The notes under the pieces: model-generated | Databases searched by the model: none | Told to the model about the DNA's origin: nothing | Seen by the model: only the letters and a program-made list of their open reading frames with translations | Made by a program: the position numbers and the translations under genes | From: an uncultured Eubacteriales bacterium | GTDB lineage: Bacteria; Bacillota; Clostridia; Christensenellales; Aristaeellaceae | Reading direction: 5' to 3' | NCBI GenBank assembly: GCA_902761755.1 | Contig: CACWLP010000012.1 | Span: forward strand, 1-50,958 | DNA: 50,958 bases | Part shown: positions 24,668 to 34,802 of the stretch, in pieces | Position numbering within the stretch: the stretch's first letter is position 1 | Layout of the letters: each line of letters opens with the position of its first letter

Positions 24668-24747
24668 GTGAAACAAATCCTCCTCACGTCTATTTTTGGA
24701 TCCCTATAGCGCGCGGCTTCCTCGCCTGCGCGGTATTTGCCACATTG

Positions 24748-24776
24748 ATTTTACTTGATTTTGGAATTTACTTCAA
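24748..24776 (-). promoter_or_regulatory. Promoter of the glgC-glgD-glgA operon
   Basis: On the minus strand TTGAAG (24771-24776), 17 bp, TAAAAT (24748-24753), giving a leader of about 75 bases. No riboswitch structure is obvious. Confidence 0.65.
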
Positions 24777-24903
24777 TGGAAAAATGAGAACCATTTTATC
24801 CATGCCGCCCCGTCCCGCCTGCGCGGTATGCTCCGGCGCGTTCCTGCGCACAATAGGAAGAAGCCGGCCGGATGCCGGATGAAAGCAGAAAACGGAGGCA
24901 CGC

Positions 24904-27900
24904 ATGCGCAAACCGCCTTTTTTCCACACCGTTCCTTCCACCGCCCGCCTGCAGCCGGACCCGGGCGTTCCCGCCCGGATCCGCAAGGCCGCCGCGGCGC
25001 TGCGCGCCCTGCCCCGGGAGACGCTGACCCCGTCGGAAGCCTGGATCGAGGACAACGCGGCGCCCCTGCTGCGGGAGGCTTCCGCCCGCATCCGGGAGGC
25101 CCGGCAGCTGCCGCCGCTGCCCGCCCTGTCCGGCACGCCCCGGGCGCTGCTGCTGGCCAGGAAGATCTGCGCCGCGGACGGCGGGGAGATCGACGAGGGG
25201 CTGGTGCTGCGCGCGGCCCGGGAAAACGCCGACGGCGCGGAATACCGCTGGGACGAAATGAACGCCCTGGGCTGCGCCCTGGCCGCGGCGCTGCTGGAGC
25301 AGCTGGAGGAGCCCCTCAGCCGCTGCCTCGCCGCCCCGCTGCTTGATAAACGGGCGGAAAAATGGGCGCAGGATTTTTCCGCCGAAAAACGGGCGGACCT
25401 GCCGGAGGACGGCGCGCTGCTATTCCGGGTGCTGGAACATCTTTCTTCCCTGGAAAACCCGGACGCCATGGCCCGGGCGGACGAGCGCCTTTCCGCCCGG
25501 GGCGGCGCGGAGGAGCTGCTTCGTTTTTCCCGGGAACGCCGCAGCGAGGAAGGCCGTCGCACCGGCCAGACGGTGCGGCGATTGCTGGCGCTCTCCCGGC
25601 TTCCGGTGGACCGCCTGGCCCAGCGGCTCTGCCCCGCCGCCCGCCTCCTGCGCTGGGAGGCCACCTTCCGCCGCATGGACGACGACGGCCGGGCCCTGTA
25701 TCTGCTTGCGGTCCGCCGGATCGCCGGGCGCTGCCGCGTGCCCGACAGCGAGGCTGCCGCCGCCGCCCTGCGCCTGGCCGGGGAAGGGGAAGGGGCTGCG
25801 GGCGAAGCGGGATATTATCTGCTCCGGCGGCCTGATCTGCTCATGAACGCCCTGGGCAAAAAGCGCCGCCGCCTGTCCGCCCAAAGCAGGCAGCGGCTGT
25901 TCCTGCTGCCGCTTTATCTGGGCGCCGGGCTGTCCGCGGCGCTTCTGTACGGGTCGGGCGTCCCCCTGTGGGCGGTGCCCGCCGGGGTGCTGTGCGCCTC
26001 GGAGCTGATCCGGCTTCTTTATTTCCGCCTGCTGCGGCGGTTTTTCCCCGCCCGGCCCCTGCCCCGGCTGCGGGTGGAGCACCTGACGGAGGAAAGGCGC
26101 ACCCTGGCGGTGGTGCCCATGCTGCTTGCCTCCCCCCGCCAGGCCCTGCGGGCGGCCCATCATCTGGCCGTGCTGCACTGCGCCGACCCGGAAATGGACT
26201 GCCTCCTGCTTTCGGATTTTGCCGACGGCCCCCGGGAAACGGAGCCGGAGGACGAGGGCATCCTCGCCGCGCTCAGGGAATCCATATCCGCCCTGAACGA
26301 GCGCTTCGGCGGCGGTTTTCTTTGCCTGCACCGCGCCCGGCAGTGGGACGCGCAGCAGCAGCGCTTCACCGGCCGGGAGCGTAAGCGCGGGGCGCTGGAG
26401 AGCCTGAACAGGCTGCTCGCCGGCCGGGAGCAGGAGGACCGTTTCCTGTACGCCTCCTGCCCGCCGGATACGCTCCGGGACCGCTACGCCTACGTGATCA
26501 CCCTGGACGCGGACACCTTCCTGCCCCCCGGCGCGGCCCGGCAGCTGGTGGGGGCGATGGAGCACCCCCTGCAGAAGGGCCGCCTGGCGGTGATCCAGCC
26601 CCGGATGGAGACCGCGCCGGACCGGGTGAAGACCCGGACGCAGAAATACCTGGGCGGCCGGGGCGGCGCGGACCCTTACCATCTGGCGGTGCAGGACGTA
26701 TACCAGGACGTATTGGACGCGGGCTCCTTCGTGGGCAAGGGCATTTACGCCCCCCGGCTGTGGCTGGAGCGGCTGGAAGGCCGGCTGCCCACAGGCCGGC
26801 TGCTGAGCCACGATCTGATCGAGGGCGAGATCGCCGGCTGCGCCCTGGCGGAGGACATCGCGCTGTTCGACGGCCACCCCGCCCGCCTGGCCGGATGGCA
26901 GAAGCGCCTGGAAAGATGGACCCGGGGAGACTGGCAGCTGCTGCCTTTCCTCCGGGACCGGCGGCTGCCGCTCCTCTCCCGGCACAAGATCTGGGATAAC
27001 CTGCGCCGTTCCCTTGTGCCCGCATCCAGGCTCGTGCTGCTGGCGCTGGGGGCGGCGCGCCTGCCGCTGCTGATCCCCCTGGCCCTGCCCTGGCCGGCCG
27101 CGGGCATGGCGGCCCGGCTGCTGCCCCTGCCGGTAAAGGCGGCGTGCTGCCTGGGCGGGGCGGGGCGGGCGCTGTACCGCCAGTTTATCAGCCATCGGCG
27201 TCTGCTCAGCTGGGTCACCGCCGATCAGGGGGAGGAAAGCCACTCCCCCGCTCTGTCCGCGCTGCTTTCCCAGGCCCTGGCCGGCACGGGGCTGGCCGCC
27301 CTGGCCCTGCTGCCCGGGGGCTTCCCGCCCGCGGCGGCGCTGGGCGTCGCCTGGACCGCGGCAGCGCTGCTGATCCCCTGGCTGGACGGCCCCGCCGACG
27401 CGCCCCGCCCCATGACCGCGGCGCAGAAAGCGGACGCCCGCGCCCTGGCCCGGGAGACCTGGGCTTTTTTTGCCGATACCGTCAGCGAAACCACCCATTT
27501 CCTTCCCCCCGACAACCATCAGACGGACCCGGACCGGGGCCTGGCTCTGCGCACCTCCCCCACCAACATCGGCTTGTATCTGCTCTCCTGCTGCGCCGCC
27601 AGGGAATTGGGGCTGATCACGGCCAAGGAAACGGCCCGCCGCCTGTCCGATTCCCTGGACACCCTGGAGCGCATGGAAAAATGGCGGGGCCATCTTTATA
27701 ACTGGTACGATCTGAACGATCTTTCCCCCCTGTCCCCCGCTTTCGTTTCCTCCGTGGATTCGGGCAACCTGGCCGGCTGCCTGCTTTGCTGCGCCCAGCT
27801 CTGCCGCAATCATCTGAAGGAAACGCCCGGAGGCGCCGCCCTGCCCGCCCGGCTGGACGCCCTGGCCCGGGGCATGGATCTGCGCGCCCTGTACGACCGC

Positions 27901-30900
27901 AGGGCGGAACTGTTCTTCATCGGCTGGAACGTGCGGGAGGGCAGGCCCACCCCGGAGCACTACGACCTGCTGGCCAGCGAAGCCCGGCTGCTGTCCTTCC
28001 TGGCGGTATGCCGGGGCGCGTGCCCCCTGCGGCACTGGCGGCGGCTGAGCCGCGCGGCGGTCCGGGCAGGGGGCGGCGCGGCGCTGCTTTCCTGGGGCGG
28101 CACCATGTTTGAATACCTGATGCCCGCGCTGCTTCTGCCCCTGATCCCCGGCACGCTGCTGGGCGAAGGCTGCAGAAACGCGGTGAAGGCCCAGATCCTC
28201 GCGGCGGAAGACCGGCCCTTCGGCGTCAGCGAAAGCGGTTATTACGCCTTTGATCCGTCCCTGAATTATCAGTACCGCGCCTTTGGGCTGCCGCTGCTGG
28301 CCCTGTCCCCGGATACGGCGGGAACGGCGGTGGCCCCCTATGCGTCCGTGCTGGCCCTGCCCTTCTTTCCCCGGACCGCCGGGGAAAACCTTATGCGCAT
28401 GCGCCGCCTGGGCTGGGCGGACGCCCACGGCTTTTTCGAGGCGGCGGATTACGCCCCGGGCCGGATAGAGGGCGCGCCCCACATCGTGAAAAGCCACATG
28501 GCCCACCATCAGGGCATGATCCTGTGCGCGCTGTGCAACGCCCTTTCGGATAACGCCCTGGTGCGCGCCTTCATGACGCCGCCGGAGCACCGGGCTTATT
28601 CCTGGCTTCTGTGGGAACGCCCGCCCCGGCGCGCGCTCCGGCGGCCGCCGCTGCCCCCCGCCCGCCGGGAAACGAAGGATCCCGGCTGCCTGCGCCGCGC
28701 CGCCCGGCTGGGGCTGCCCCCGGACGCCCAGGCCCTCTGCGGGAAGAGCACCGCCTGGGTAATCGCCGGCAACGGCCAGGGGTTCCTGAAAACCGGGGAC
28801 TGCATAATCACCCGCTTCGATCCCGAAGCCAACGCCCAGACCGGCCTCCAGTTCTATCTTCGGGATGCCCAAACCGGCCGGGCGGATCGCCTGAACGCCG
28901 GCGCGCAGGCGTATTTCGACGCGGGCTGCGCGCACTTTGAAAAGGAAATTGCCGGCATCCGGGCTTTCCTCACCTGCTGCGTGGACCCCCTCACCGGCAT
29001 GGCCGTCTCCGCCCTGCGGCTGGAAAACCCGGGCGCGATGCCCCGGGAAGCGGAGGCCGTCTCCTTCCTGGAGATCGCCCTGGGCCCGCAGCGGGACGAT
29101 GCCGCCCACCCCGCCTTCCGGGATCTGAGCGTGCGCGTTTCTCCCTTCGGGAAAAAAGGCCTTTGCGCCCGCCGTCTGCCCCGGAACGCAGCGGAAAAGG
29201 CGCTTCCCACGGTGTACCACGCCGCCGTGGGGGACGTTTCCCTCCTGGCCTGCCAGGGAGACAGGCAGCTGTTCCTCGGCCCTCTGGGCGGCTATGCCGA
29301 CCCAAAGCAGCTGCATGCGTCCAGGGATGCCGCCTTCCTCCGCCTCGGGGACGTGACCGCCCCCTGCCTGTCCATCCGGGCTTCGGTGCGGCTGCCCGCT
29401 GGCGGGGAAGCCACGGTCTACTTCCTCACGCTTCCCTCCGGGGAAGCGCCGGAGGAAAGCCTGTTCACCCCCGCCCGGGCCCGGGAAGCCTTTTCCCTGG
29501 CCGCGGTGCAGTCCCGGATGGTCCTGCGCGAATGCGGCATCGACAGCCGGGCCCTCAGCCTGTACCAGCAGATGCTGGGGGCGGCGCTGTTCACGGGCCA
29601 GCCGCACCAGGCCCGCCGCATCCCTGCGGGCCGGGACGCCCTGTGGCGGCTGGGGGTCTCCGGGGATCTTCCGGTGATCCTGCTGCGAATATCCCCCCGG
29701 CCCGATCTGCCCCTGATCCGCCACGCCCTGCGCGCCCACGTCTGGATGCGCATGCAGGGGATCCGGACGGATCTGATCCTCTTCTGCCCAAAGGAGGAGG
29801 ATTACCGCCGCCCCTGCCGGGACGCTGCGGAAATGCTGCTTGCCGCGTCCGGCGAACGCGGGCTGCGGGGGCAGCCCGGCGGGGTGCACGTCGTATCCGG
29901 AAGCGACGCGGACATGGACGCCGCGGAGAGCCTGGCCCGGCTTTCCCTGCGATGCGGGCTTTCCCTGCGGGATCAGCTTTCCGCCCTGCGCTGCCCGCCC
30001 GTGCCCGCGTCCCGCCTGCGCCTTTCCCTGCCCCGGCCCGCCCCCGCGCCGCGGCTTACGGCGTTCAATTCCTTCGGCGGCTTTGCTCCGGAGGGCGCGT
30101 ACTGGGTGGTGTCTCCGCCGCCCGTTCCCTGGCACAACATCCTGTGCGGGGAGCATTTCGGCACCCTGGTGTGCGACCGGGGCATCCTGGGCTCCTGGCG
30201 GGACAGCAGCCGCCTGGACCGGGTGACCCGCTGGTGCTCCGATCCCTTCCTGGCCCCCGCCAGCGAGGAATGTTACCTGATCGACGGCGGCGGCCGCGCC
30301 TGGGTGCTGACCGCCGGGGCCTGCGTCCACGCCCCGGGCGTCACCGAATACCGCGCCGGCCTGGACGGGGCGGACGCCGTGCTGGCCGTGTTTGCCCACC
30401 GGCAGCTTTCCTGCGGGGTGCGGACGCTGACGCTCCGGGCCGAAGCGGGCGGCGTATACCGCCTCTGCTGGCTGGTGCGCTTTTCCCCGGGGGACGGAGA
30501 AGCCGATATCCCCTGCCGCGGGGACGGGGAATGGGCCTTCGCCCGGGGAGAAAACGGCGTGTGCTGGGCGGCGATGGAAGGGGCGCGGGCGGAAAGCTGC
30601 GCCGCCGCGGCGATCCGACCGGAGGGGGAGCGCCTGCCCCGCGTCCTCTCCCATCCCCTGGGGCCGGGCAGCGCCGCGCTGCTCACCCGGGAAATCGCAC
30701 TGCCGCCCCGCCAGTCCCGGCGCTTTACCCTGGCCCTGGGCTGCGCCGGAAGCGAGCAGGCCGCCCGGGAGGACTATGCCGCGCTGCTGGGCGAAGGCGC
30801 GGCGGAAGCGGAGCGAAGCATCCGCGCCCTGTGGAGCATGCGGCTTTCCGCCCTCCGGCTGTTCTCCGGAAATGAACGGCTGGAACGGATGATGAACCTG

Positions 30901-32292
30901 TATCTGCCCTATCAGGTGCGCGCGTCCCGCCTCATGGCCCGGATGGGGCCGTACCAGCCCGGCGGCGCGGTGGGCTTCCGGGATCAAATGCAGGATCTGC
31001 TTGCCCTGCTCTTTACCGAGCCGGAAGCAGCCCGGGCCCACATCCTTCTGTGCGCCGCCCACCAATTCCCGGAGGGCGACGTGCAGCATTGGTGGCACGC
31101 CCCCGCCCGGGGCGTCCGCACCCGGGTGAGCGACGATAAGCTGTTCCTTCCCTTCCTCACCGCCCGCTACGTGTCCGTCACCGGGGATGAAGAGATCCTG
31201 AACGAGGAGATCCCCTATCTGAACGCCGCGCCGCTGCGGGATACGGAAGAAGACCGCTATGAATGCCCGCCGCCCGCCGATTTTACGGAAACGCTGCTGG
31301 CCCATTGCCTCCGGGCCGTGGATTCCGTGAAGCTGGGCGCCCACGGGCTGCCCCTCATGGGCGGCGGCGACTGGAACGACGCCATGAACGCCATGGGCGG
31401 CAGCCGGGGGGAAAGCGTGTGGCTCTGCTTCTTCCTGTGCCTCACGCTGCGGGAATTCGCGCCCCTTTGCCCGGAAGAAACCCGTCAGCGGCTGGACGCC
31501 CTGCGTCTTCGCCTCCTCTCCGCGGCGGACGCGGCCTGGACCGGGCAGTGGTATCTGCGGGCCTTTCGCTCCGACGGCCGGCCCCTCGCCGGGCCGGACA
31601 CCGACCCGCCCCGGATCGACCTGATCACCCAGTGCTTCGCCGTTCTTGCCGGCGCGCCCCGGAACAAGGCCCGGGACGCCCTGCGCCGGGCGGTGGAAAT
31701 TCTGTACGACCGAAAAAACGGCATCGTGAAGCTCCTGGACCCGCCCTTTTCCCCGGAGGAGGAAGCGGGCTACATCGGCGCATACCTGCCGGGCGTCAGG
31801 GAAAACGGCGGGCAGTACACCCACGCCGCCGTCTGGCTGATCCAGGCGCTGTGCGAGATCGGGGACTTCGCCCCGGCCTGGGAGATCCTTTCCGCGATCC
31901 TGCCGGAAGCCCATACGGACACCCGGGAAAAAGCCCTAATCTACCGGGCGGAGCCCTACGTGCTTTCCGGGGACGTGTACGCCGGGGAAAACCCGGGCCG
32001 GGCGGGCTGGACCTGGTACACCGGCAGCGCCGCGTGGCTGTACTGGTGCGTGCTGACACCCCTGCTGGGCTTTGAAAAGCGGGGCGATCGGGCCCGATTG
32101 AAGCCCTGTCCCGTCCCCGACGGCGAGGAATATACAGTCACATACCGCTTCGGCAGCGCTCTGTATCATTTCACCGCCGCCCGGGACGCGGTGTTCCCCA
32201 CCCTGGACGGCGTGCGGCTGGAGGACGGCTGGGCGGAACTGCGCTCCGACGGGCGCACCCACGAGGCCCGCTATCCCCTCCGCCGCCTGTGA
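24904..32292 (+). CDS. Cyclic beta-1,2-glucan synthase-like protein
   Basis: A 2,462-residue multidomain membrane enzyme. In order: an N-terminal helical domain; transmembrane segments near 330-375; a GT84-type glycosyltransferase with TLDAD near 532 and RWTRGDWQL near 670-678; more membrane segments (about 700-740, 785-825); a glucoamylase-like domain from about 860 (DNHQTDP, LRTSPTNIGLYLLS, NWYDLNDLSPL); and a C-terminal GH94-type phosphorylase domain with the catalytic GGDWNDAMN near 2153 and GENPGRAGWTWYTG near 2362. This is the order of Brucella/Agrobacterium cyclic beta-1,2-glucan synthase, which uses UDP-glucose to make, trim and cyclise the glucan. Related Clostridia proteins are common and not all make cyclic glucan. 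GGAGG precedes the start. It has no visible partner transporter nearby. Confidence 0.93.
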   Translation: MRKPPFFHTVPSTARLQPDPGVPARIRKAAAALRALPRETLTPSEAWIEDNAAPLLREASARIREARQLPPLPALSGTPRALLLARKICAADGGEIDEGLVLRAARENADGAEYRWDEMNALGCALAAALLEQLEEPLSRCLAAPLLDKRAEKWAQDFSAEKRADLPEDGALLFRVLEHLSSLENPDAMARADERLSARGGAEELLRFSRERRSEEGRRTGQTVRRLLALSRLPVDRLAQRLCPAARLLRWEATFRRMDDDGRALYLLAVRRIAGRCRVPDSEAAAAALRLAGEGEGAAGEAGYYLLRRPDLLMNALGKKRRRLSAQSRQRLFLLPLYLGAGLSAALLYGSGVPLWAVPAGVLCASELIRLLYFRLLRRFFPARPLPRLRVEHLTEERRTLAVVPMLLASPRQALRAAHHLAVLHCADPEMDCLLLSDFADGPRETEPEDEGILAALRESISALNERFGGGFLCLHRARQWDAQQQRFTGRERKRGALESLNRLLAGREQEDRFLYASCPPDTLRDRYAYVITLDADTFLPPGAARQLVGAMEHPLQKGRLAVIQPRMETAPDRVKTRTQKYLGGRGGADPYHLAVQDVYQDVLDAGSFVGKGIYAPRLWLERLEGRLPTGRLLSHDLIEGEIAGCALAEDIALFDGHPARLAGWQKRLERWTRGDWQLLPFLRDRRLPLLSRHKIWDNLRRSLVPASRLVLLALGAARLPLLIPLALPWPAAGMAARLLPLPVKAACCLGGAGRALYRQFISHRRLLSWVTADQGEESHSPALSALLSQALAGTGLAALALLPGGFPPAAALGVAWTAAALLIPWLDGPADAPRPMTAAQKADARALARETWAFFADTVSETTHFLPPDNHQTDPDRGLALRTSPTNIGLYLLSCCAARELGLITAKETARRLSDSLDTLERMEKWRGHLYNWYDLNDLSPLSPAFVSSVDSGNLAGCLLCCAQLCRNHLKETPGGAALPARLDALARGMDLRALYDRRAELFFIGWNVREGRPTPEHYDLLASEARLLSFLAVCRGACPLRHWRRLSRAAVRAGGGAALLSWGGTMFEYLMPALLLPLIPGTLLGEGCRNAVKAQILAAEDRPFGVSESGYYAFDPSLNYQYRAFGLPLLALSPDTAGTAVAPYASVLALPFFPRTAGENLMRMRRLGWADAHGFFEAADYAPGRIEGAPHIVKSHMAHHQGMILCALCNALSDNALVRAFMTPPEHRAYSWLLWERPPRRALRRPPLPPARRETKDPGCLRRAARLGLPPDAQALCGKSTAWVIAGNGQGFLKTGDCIITRFDPEANAQTGLQFYLRDAQTGRADRLNAGAQAYFDAGCAHFEKEIAGIRAFLTCCVDPLTGMAVSALRLENPGAMPREAEAVSFLEIALGPQRDDAAHPAFRDLSVRVSPFGKKGLCARRLPRNAAEKALPTVYHAAVGDVSLLACQGDRQLFLGPLGGYADPKQLHASRDAAFLRLGDVTAPCLSIRASVRLPAGGEATVYFLTLPSGEAPEESLFTPARAREAFSLAAVQSRMVLRECGIDSRALSLYQQMLGAALFTGQPHQARRIPAGRDALWRLGVSGDLPVILLRISPRPDLPLIRHALRAHVWMRMQGIRTDLILFCPKEEDYRRPCRDAAEMLLAASGERGLRGQPGGVHVVSGSDADMDAAESLARLSLRCGLSLRDQLSALRCPPVPASRLRLSLPRPAPAPRLTAFNSFGGFAPEGAYWVVSPPPVPWHNILCGEHFGTLVCDRGILGSWRDSSRLDRVTRWCSDPFLAPASEECYLIDGGGRAWVLTAGACVHAPGVTEYRAGLDGADAVLAVFAHRQLSCGVRTLTLRAEAGGVYRLCWLVRFSPGDGEADIPCRGDGEWAFARGENGVCWAAMEGARAESCAAAAIRPEGERLPRVLSHPLGPGSAALLTREIALPPRQSRRFTLALGCAGSEQAAREDYAALLGEGAAEAERSIRALWSMRLSALRLFSGNERLERMMNLYLPYQVRASRLMARMGPYQPGGAVGFRDQMQDLLALLFTEPEAARAHILLCAAHQFPEGDVQHWWHAPARGVRTRVSDDKLFLPFLTARYVSVTGDEEILNEEIPYLNAAPLRDTEEDRYECPPPADFTETLLAHCLRAVDSVKLGAHGLPLMGGGDWNDAMNAMGGSRGESVWLCFFLCLTLREFAPLCPEETRQRLDALRLRLLSAADAAWTGQWYLRAFRSDGRPLAGPDTDPPRIDLITQCFAVLAGAPRNKARDALRRAVEILYDRKNGIVKLLDPPFSPEEEAGYIGAYLPGVRENGGQYTHAAVWLIQALCEIGDFAPAWEILSAILPEAHTDTREKALIYRAEPYVLSGDVYAGENPGRAGWTWYTGSAAWLYWCVLTPLLGFEKRGDRARLKPCPVPDGEEYTVTYRFGSALYHFTAARDAVFPTLDGVRLEDGWAELRSDGRTHEARYPLRRL

Positions 32293-32298
32293 AAACCG

Positions 32299-32327
32299 TT
32301 GACGGGCGGCCGCGGATTTGTTATCAT
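32299..32327 (+). promoter_or_regulatory. Promoter of the aldo/keto reductase gene
   Basis: TTGACG (32299-32304), 17 bp, TATCAT (32322-32327), starting seven bases after the preceding stop codon. Confidence 0.7.
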
Positions 32328-32364
32328 GATCCCGAGGGGCATACAAGAGTATACGGAGGCGCAT

Positions 32365-33387
32365 ATGAGAAACATCACCCTGGGAACCACGGGCATCACC
32401 ACGCCGCAGAACGCCTTCGGCGCGCTGCCCATCCAGCGCATCGGCAGGGACGCGGCGGTGCGTCTGCTGCGGGAAGCCTACGACGGCGGCATGACCTTCT
32501 TCGATACCGCCCGGGCCTATACCGACAGCGAGGAAAAGGTGGGCGCGGCCTTCGCGGGCATGCGGGACAAAATCTTCATCGCCACCAAGACCGGCGCCCA
32601 GGACGCGGATACCTTCTGGGATCACCTGCATACCAGCCTGAAAAATCTGCACACCGATTATATCGACATTTACCAGTTCCACATGGCGAAGCAGTGCTTT
32701 GCCCCGGGGGACGGCACCGGGCTGTACGAGGCTGCGTGCGAAGCGAAGCGCCAGGGCAAGATCCGCCACATCGGCATCACCGCCCACAAGATCGGCGTGG
32801 CGGAGGAGATCGTGAAAAGCGGGCTGTACGAAACGCTGCAATTTCCCTTCTCTTACCTGGCCACGGAGAGGGATATCGCCCTGGCGCGGGCCTGCGCGGC
32901 GGCGGGCATGGGCTTTATCGCCATGAAAGGCCTGTCCGGCGGGCTGCTGACCAACGCGAAGGCCTGCATGGCCTTCATGAGCCAGTACGACGTCCTGCCC
33001 ATCTGGGGCATCCAGCGGGAGGAGGAGCTGCGGGAGTGGCTTTCCTTCTTCCAAACCCCCTGCGAAATGACAAAAGAGCTGGCTGACTTCATCCAGGAGG
33101 ACCGCCGGGCCCTGATGGGGGATTTCTGCCGGGGCTGCGGCTACTGCGCGCCCTGCACCGTGGGCATCGTGATCAATCAGTGCGCCCGCATGAGCCAGAT
33201 GATCCGCCGGGCGCCCTCGGAAAGCTGGCTCTCCCCCCATTGGCAGGCGGAAATGGATAAAATCGAAAGCTGCATCGGCTGCGGCGCGTGCAAAAAGCGC
33301 TGTCCCTACGAACTGGATATCCCCCGGCTGCTGCGGAAAAACCTTACGGATTACCGGGGCATCCTGGACGGCACGGTGAAGATCTGA
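32365..33387 (+). CDS. Aldo/keto reductase with C-terminal iron-sulfur domain
   Basis: A 340-residue oxidoreductase. The N-terminal part is an aldo/keto reductase barrel: FDTARAYTDSE gives the catalytic Asp and Tyr, IATKTG the Lys and IYQFHMAK the His-like position. The C-terminal 90 residues add cysteine motifs CRGCGYCAPCTVGI (about 255-268) and CIGCGACKKRCP (about 302-313) for two [4Fe-4S] clusters. Such fusions are common in anaerobes and are thought to pass electrons between ferredoxin and the NADPH-site substrate. The substrate is unknown. The start follows GGAGGCGCAT and the promoter at 32299; the longer in-frame opening starts before the promoter. Confidence 0.93.
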   Translation: MRNITLGTTGITTPQNAFGALPIQRIGRDAAVRLLREAYDGGMTFFDTARAYTDSEEKVGAAFAGMRDKIFIATKTGAQDADTFWDHLHTSLKNLHTDYIDIYQFHMAKQCFAPGDGTGLYEAACEAKRQGKIRHIGITAHKIGVAEEIVKSGLYETLQFPFSYLATERDIALARACAAAGMGFIAMKGLSGGLLTNAKACMAFMSQYDVLPIWGIQREEELREWLSFFQTPCEMTKELADFIQEDRRALMGDFCRGCGYCAPCTVGIVINQCARMSQMIRRAPSESWLSPHWQAEMDKIESCIGCGACKKRCPYELDIPRLLRKNLTDYRGILDGTVKI

Positions 33388-33420
33388 TTCCTTCCTAAGC
33401 ATGGCGTGCCGGCCTCGGGT

Positions 33421-33461
33421 GAGCGTCTTCGCATTCAGGCCGAAGGCGCTCTTCTTTTTTT
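33421..33461 (+). terminator. Terminator of the aldo/keto reductase gene
   Basis: GAGCGTCTTCG (33421-33431) pairs imperfectly with CGAAGGCGCTC (33441-33451), then CTTCTTTTTTT. Confidence 0.85.
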
Positions 33462-33533
33462 GCTTTTCCAGCGAAGTTTTTAGCTTCATTTAAGGTTGGT
33501 CGGTTACAATAAGCCCGGAAAGGAGGATGACCC

Positions 33534-34439
33534 ATGAAAAAGCATTGGGGAATAATCTTTGTCCTGGCGCTGACCGTTTATACCGCATACGCGCTGCTGG
33601 ATACCTTCGTGATCCCCCGCACCTATTCTTTGACCTCCCCCGCCGTTCAGGCGGAGGAAACGCCCGGGGAAACCAACGCGGAAAGCGATATACAACCCGC
33701 TGTGGAAAGCCCGAATGGCACGGTGATCGAAACCTATCAGGACGAAAACATGACCGTGATCCTCACCGCCTACCGGGTGGAGGACACCACCGTGTACGCC
33801 GCAGACGTCACCGTTTCCTCCCCCGACGCGCTTAAAACCGCCCTGGCCTACGACACCTACGGCAAGAACGTCAAATCCGCCGCCAGCGAGATCGCCGCCG
33901 ACCACGGCGCGGTGCTGGCCGTCAACGGGGATTTTTACGGCGCCCGCAACAGCGGCTACGTGATCCGCAACGGTGAGCTTCTGCGGGAGCGCGGAAACGG
34001 CAGCGAGGACCTGGTAATCTGGGCGGACGGCAGCTTTTCCGTGATCCGGGAAAGAGAGATTTCGGCCCGGGAGCTGCTTTCCCAGGGCGCGGTGCAGGTG
34101 TTTTCCTTCGGCCCGGCCCTTTTGGAGGACGGGGAAATCGCCGTGAGTGAACAGGACGAGGTGGGCCGGGCCATGGCGGACAATCCCCGCACGGCCATCG
34201 GCATCCTGGGGGAAAACCATTACCTGCTGGTGGTCAGCGACGGGCGCACCCAGGAAAGCCAGGGCCTGACCCTGCGCCAGCTGGCCTGCTTCATGCAGTC
34301 CCTGGGCGCCGAAACCGCCTATAACCTGGACGGCGGCGGGTCCTCCACCATGGTGTTCAAGGGCCAGGTAGTCAACACCCCCACCACCAACGGCCACTCC
34401 ATTCAGGAAAGGAGCGTGAGCGACATTGTCTACTTCTGA
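33534..34439 (+). CDS. Phosphodiester glycosidase (NAGPA) domain protein
   Basis: A 301-residue protein with an N-terminal signal-anchor (residues about 5-25), so it acts at the outer face of the membrane. A Thr/Glu-rich spacer leads to a NAGPA-type domain (VNGDFYG near 125, RTAIGILGENHYLLVVSDGR near 223, AYNLDGGGSSTMVF near 262). The family removes GlcNAc from phosphodiesters and, in bacteria, is often called exopolysaccharide biosynthesis protein. It probably trims a phosphodiester-linked surface glycan or teichoic acid. AAAGGAGG precedes the start; TACAAT at 33505-33510 could be the -10 of its promoter. Confidence 0.92.
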   Translation: MKKHWGIIFVLALTVYTAYALLDTFVIPRTYSLTSPAVQAEETPGETNAESDIQPAVESPNGTVIETYQDENMTVILTAYRVEDTTVYAADVTVSSPDALKTALAYDTYGKNVKSAASEIAADHGAVLAVNGDFYGARNSGYVIRNGELLRERGNGSEDLVIWADGSFSVIREREISARELLSQGAVQVFSFGPALLEDGEIAVSEQDEVGRAMADNPRTAIGILGENHYLLVVSDGRTQESQGLTLRQLACFMQSLGAETAYNLDGGGSSTMVFKGQVVNTPTTNGHSIQERSVSDIVYF

Positions 34440-34797
34440 TCCCTGCCGCATCGCCCTGCGCTACGCCCTCGCCACTGCCTTCACCGCCGTTTTCGGCATG
34501 GTGTACGAGCATTTCAGCTTCGGCGTATACTCTCCCTTTATGCTTTACGCCTTCATGGTGCCCCTGCTGCTGGGGGTGATCCCCTTCCTGCTGCTGGCCC
34601 TGCGCCACGGCGTTCCACGGCCCGGCACCGGCTTCTGGCATTGCGGGGTGGCCGCCATCACCATGGGATACATTTTCCAGGGGATCATTTCCATCTACGG
34701 CACCGACAGCGCCTTCACCTGGGGCTACTGGGTCGCCGGGTCTACCCTGCTCCTGGCAGGCATCATTCCGCGAAAGCAAAAGAAACAGGAAGCATAA
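34426..34797 (+). CDS. Small polytopic membrane protein
   Basis: A 123-residue protein with four hydrophobic segments (near 10-30, 38-58, 67-87 and 96-115) and a basic C-terminal RKQKKQ. It opens with TTG at 34426, eleven bases after AAGGAG, and overlaps the end of the glycosidase gene by 14 bases. This points to translational coupling and perhaps a shared membrane role. Family not recognised. Other in-frame starts would be inside the first membrane segment. Confidence 0.82.
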   Translation: MSTSDPCRIALRYALATAFTAVFGMVYEHFSFGVYSPFMLYAFMVPLLLGVIPFLLLALRHGVPRPGTGFWHCGVAAITMGYIFQGIISIYGTDSAFTWGYWVAGSTLLLAGIIPRKQKKQEA

Positions 34798-34802
34798 AAA
34801 AC

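Noticed and set aside
20630-24709. A 1,359-codon plus-strand open frame across the glg operon
   Set aside because: Antisense to glgA, glgD and glgC, and rich in His, Gly and Val in the way typical of shadow frames. It spans intergenic gaps without start signals.
25420-31914. A 2,164-codon open frame on the minus strand opposite the glucan synthase gene
   Set aside because: It is complementary to a well-motifed gene, is dominated by Gly/Ala/Arg/Pro/Gln, has no ribosome site and shows no domain. Long antisense frames are expected in GC-rich genes with strong third-position bias.
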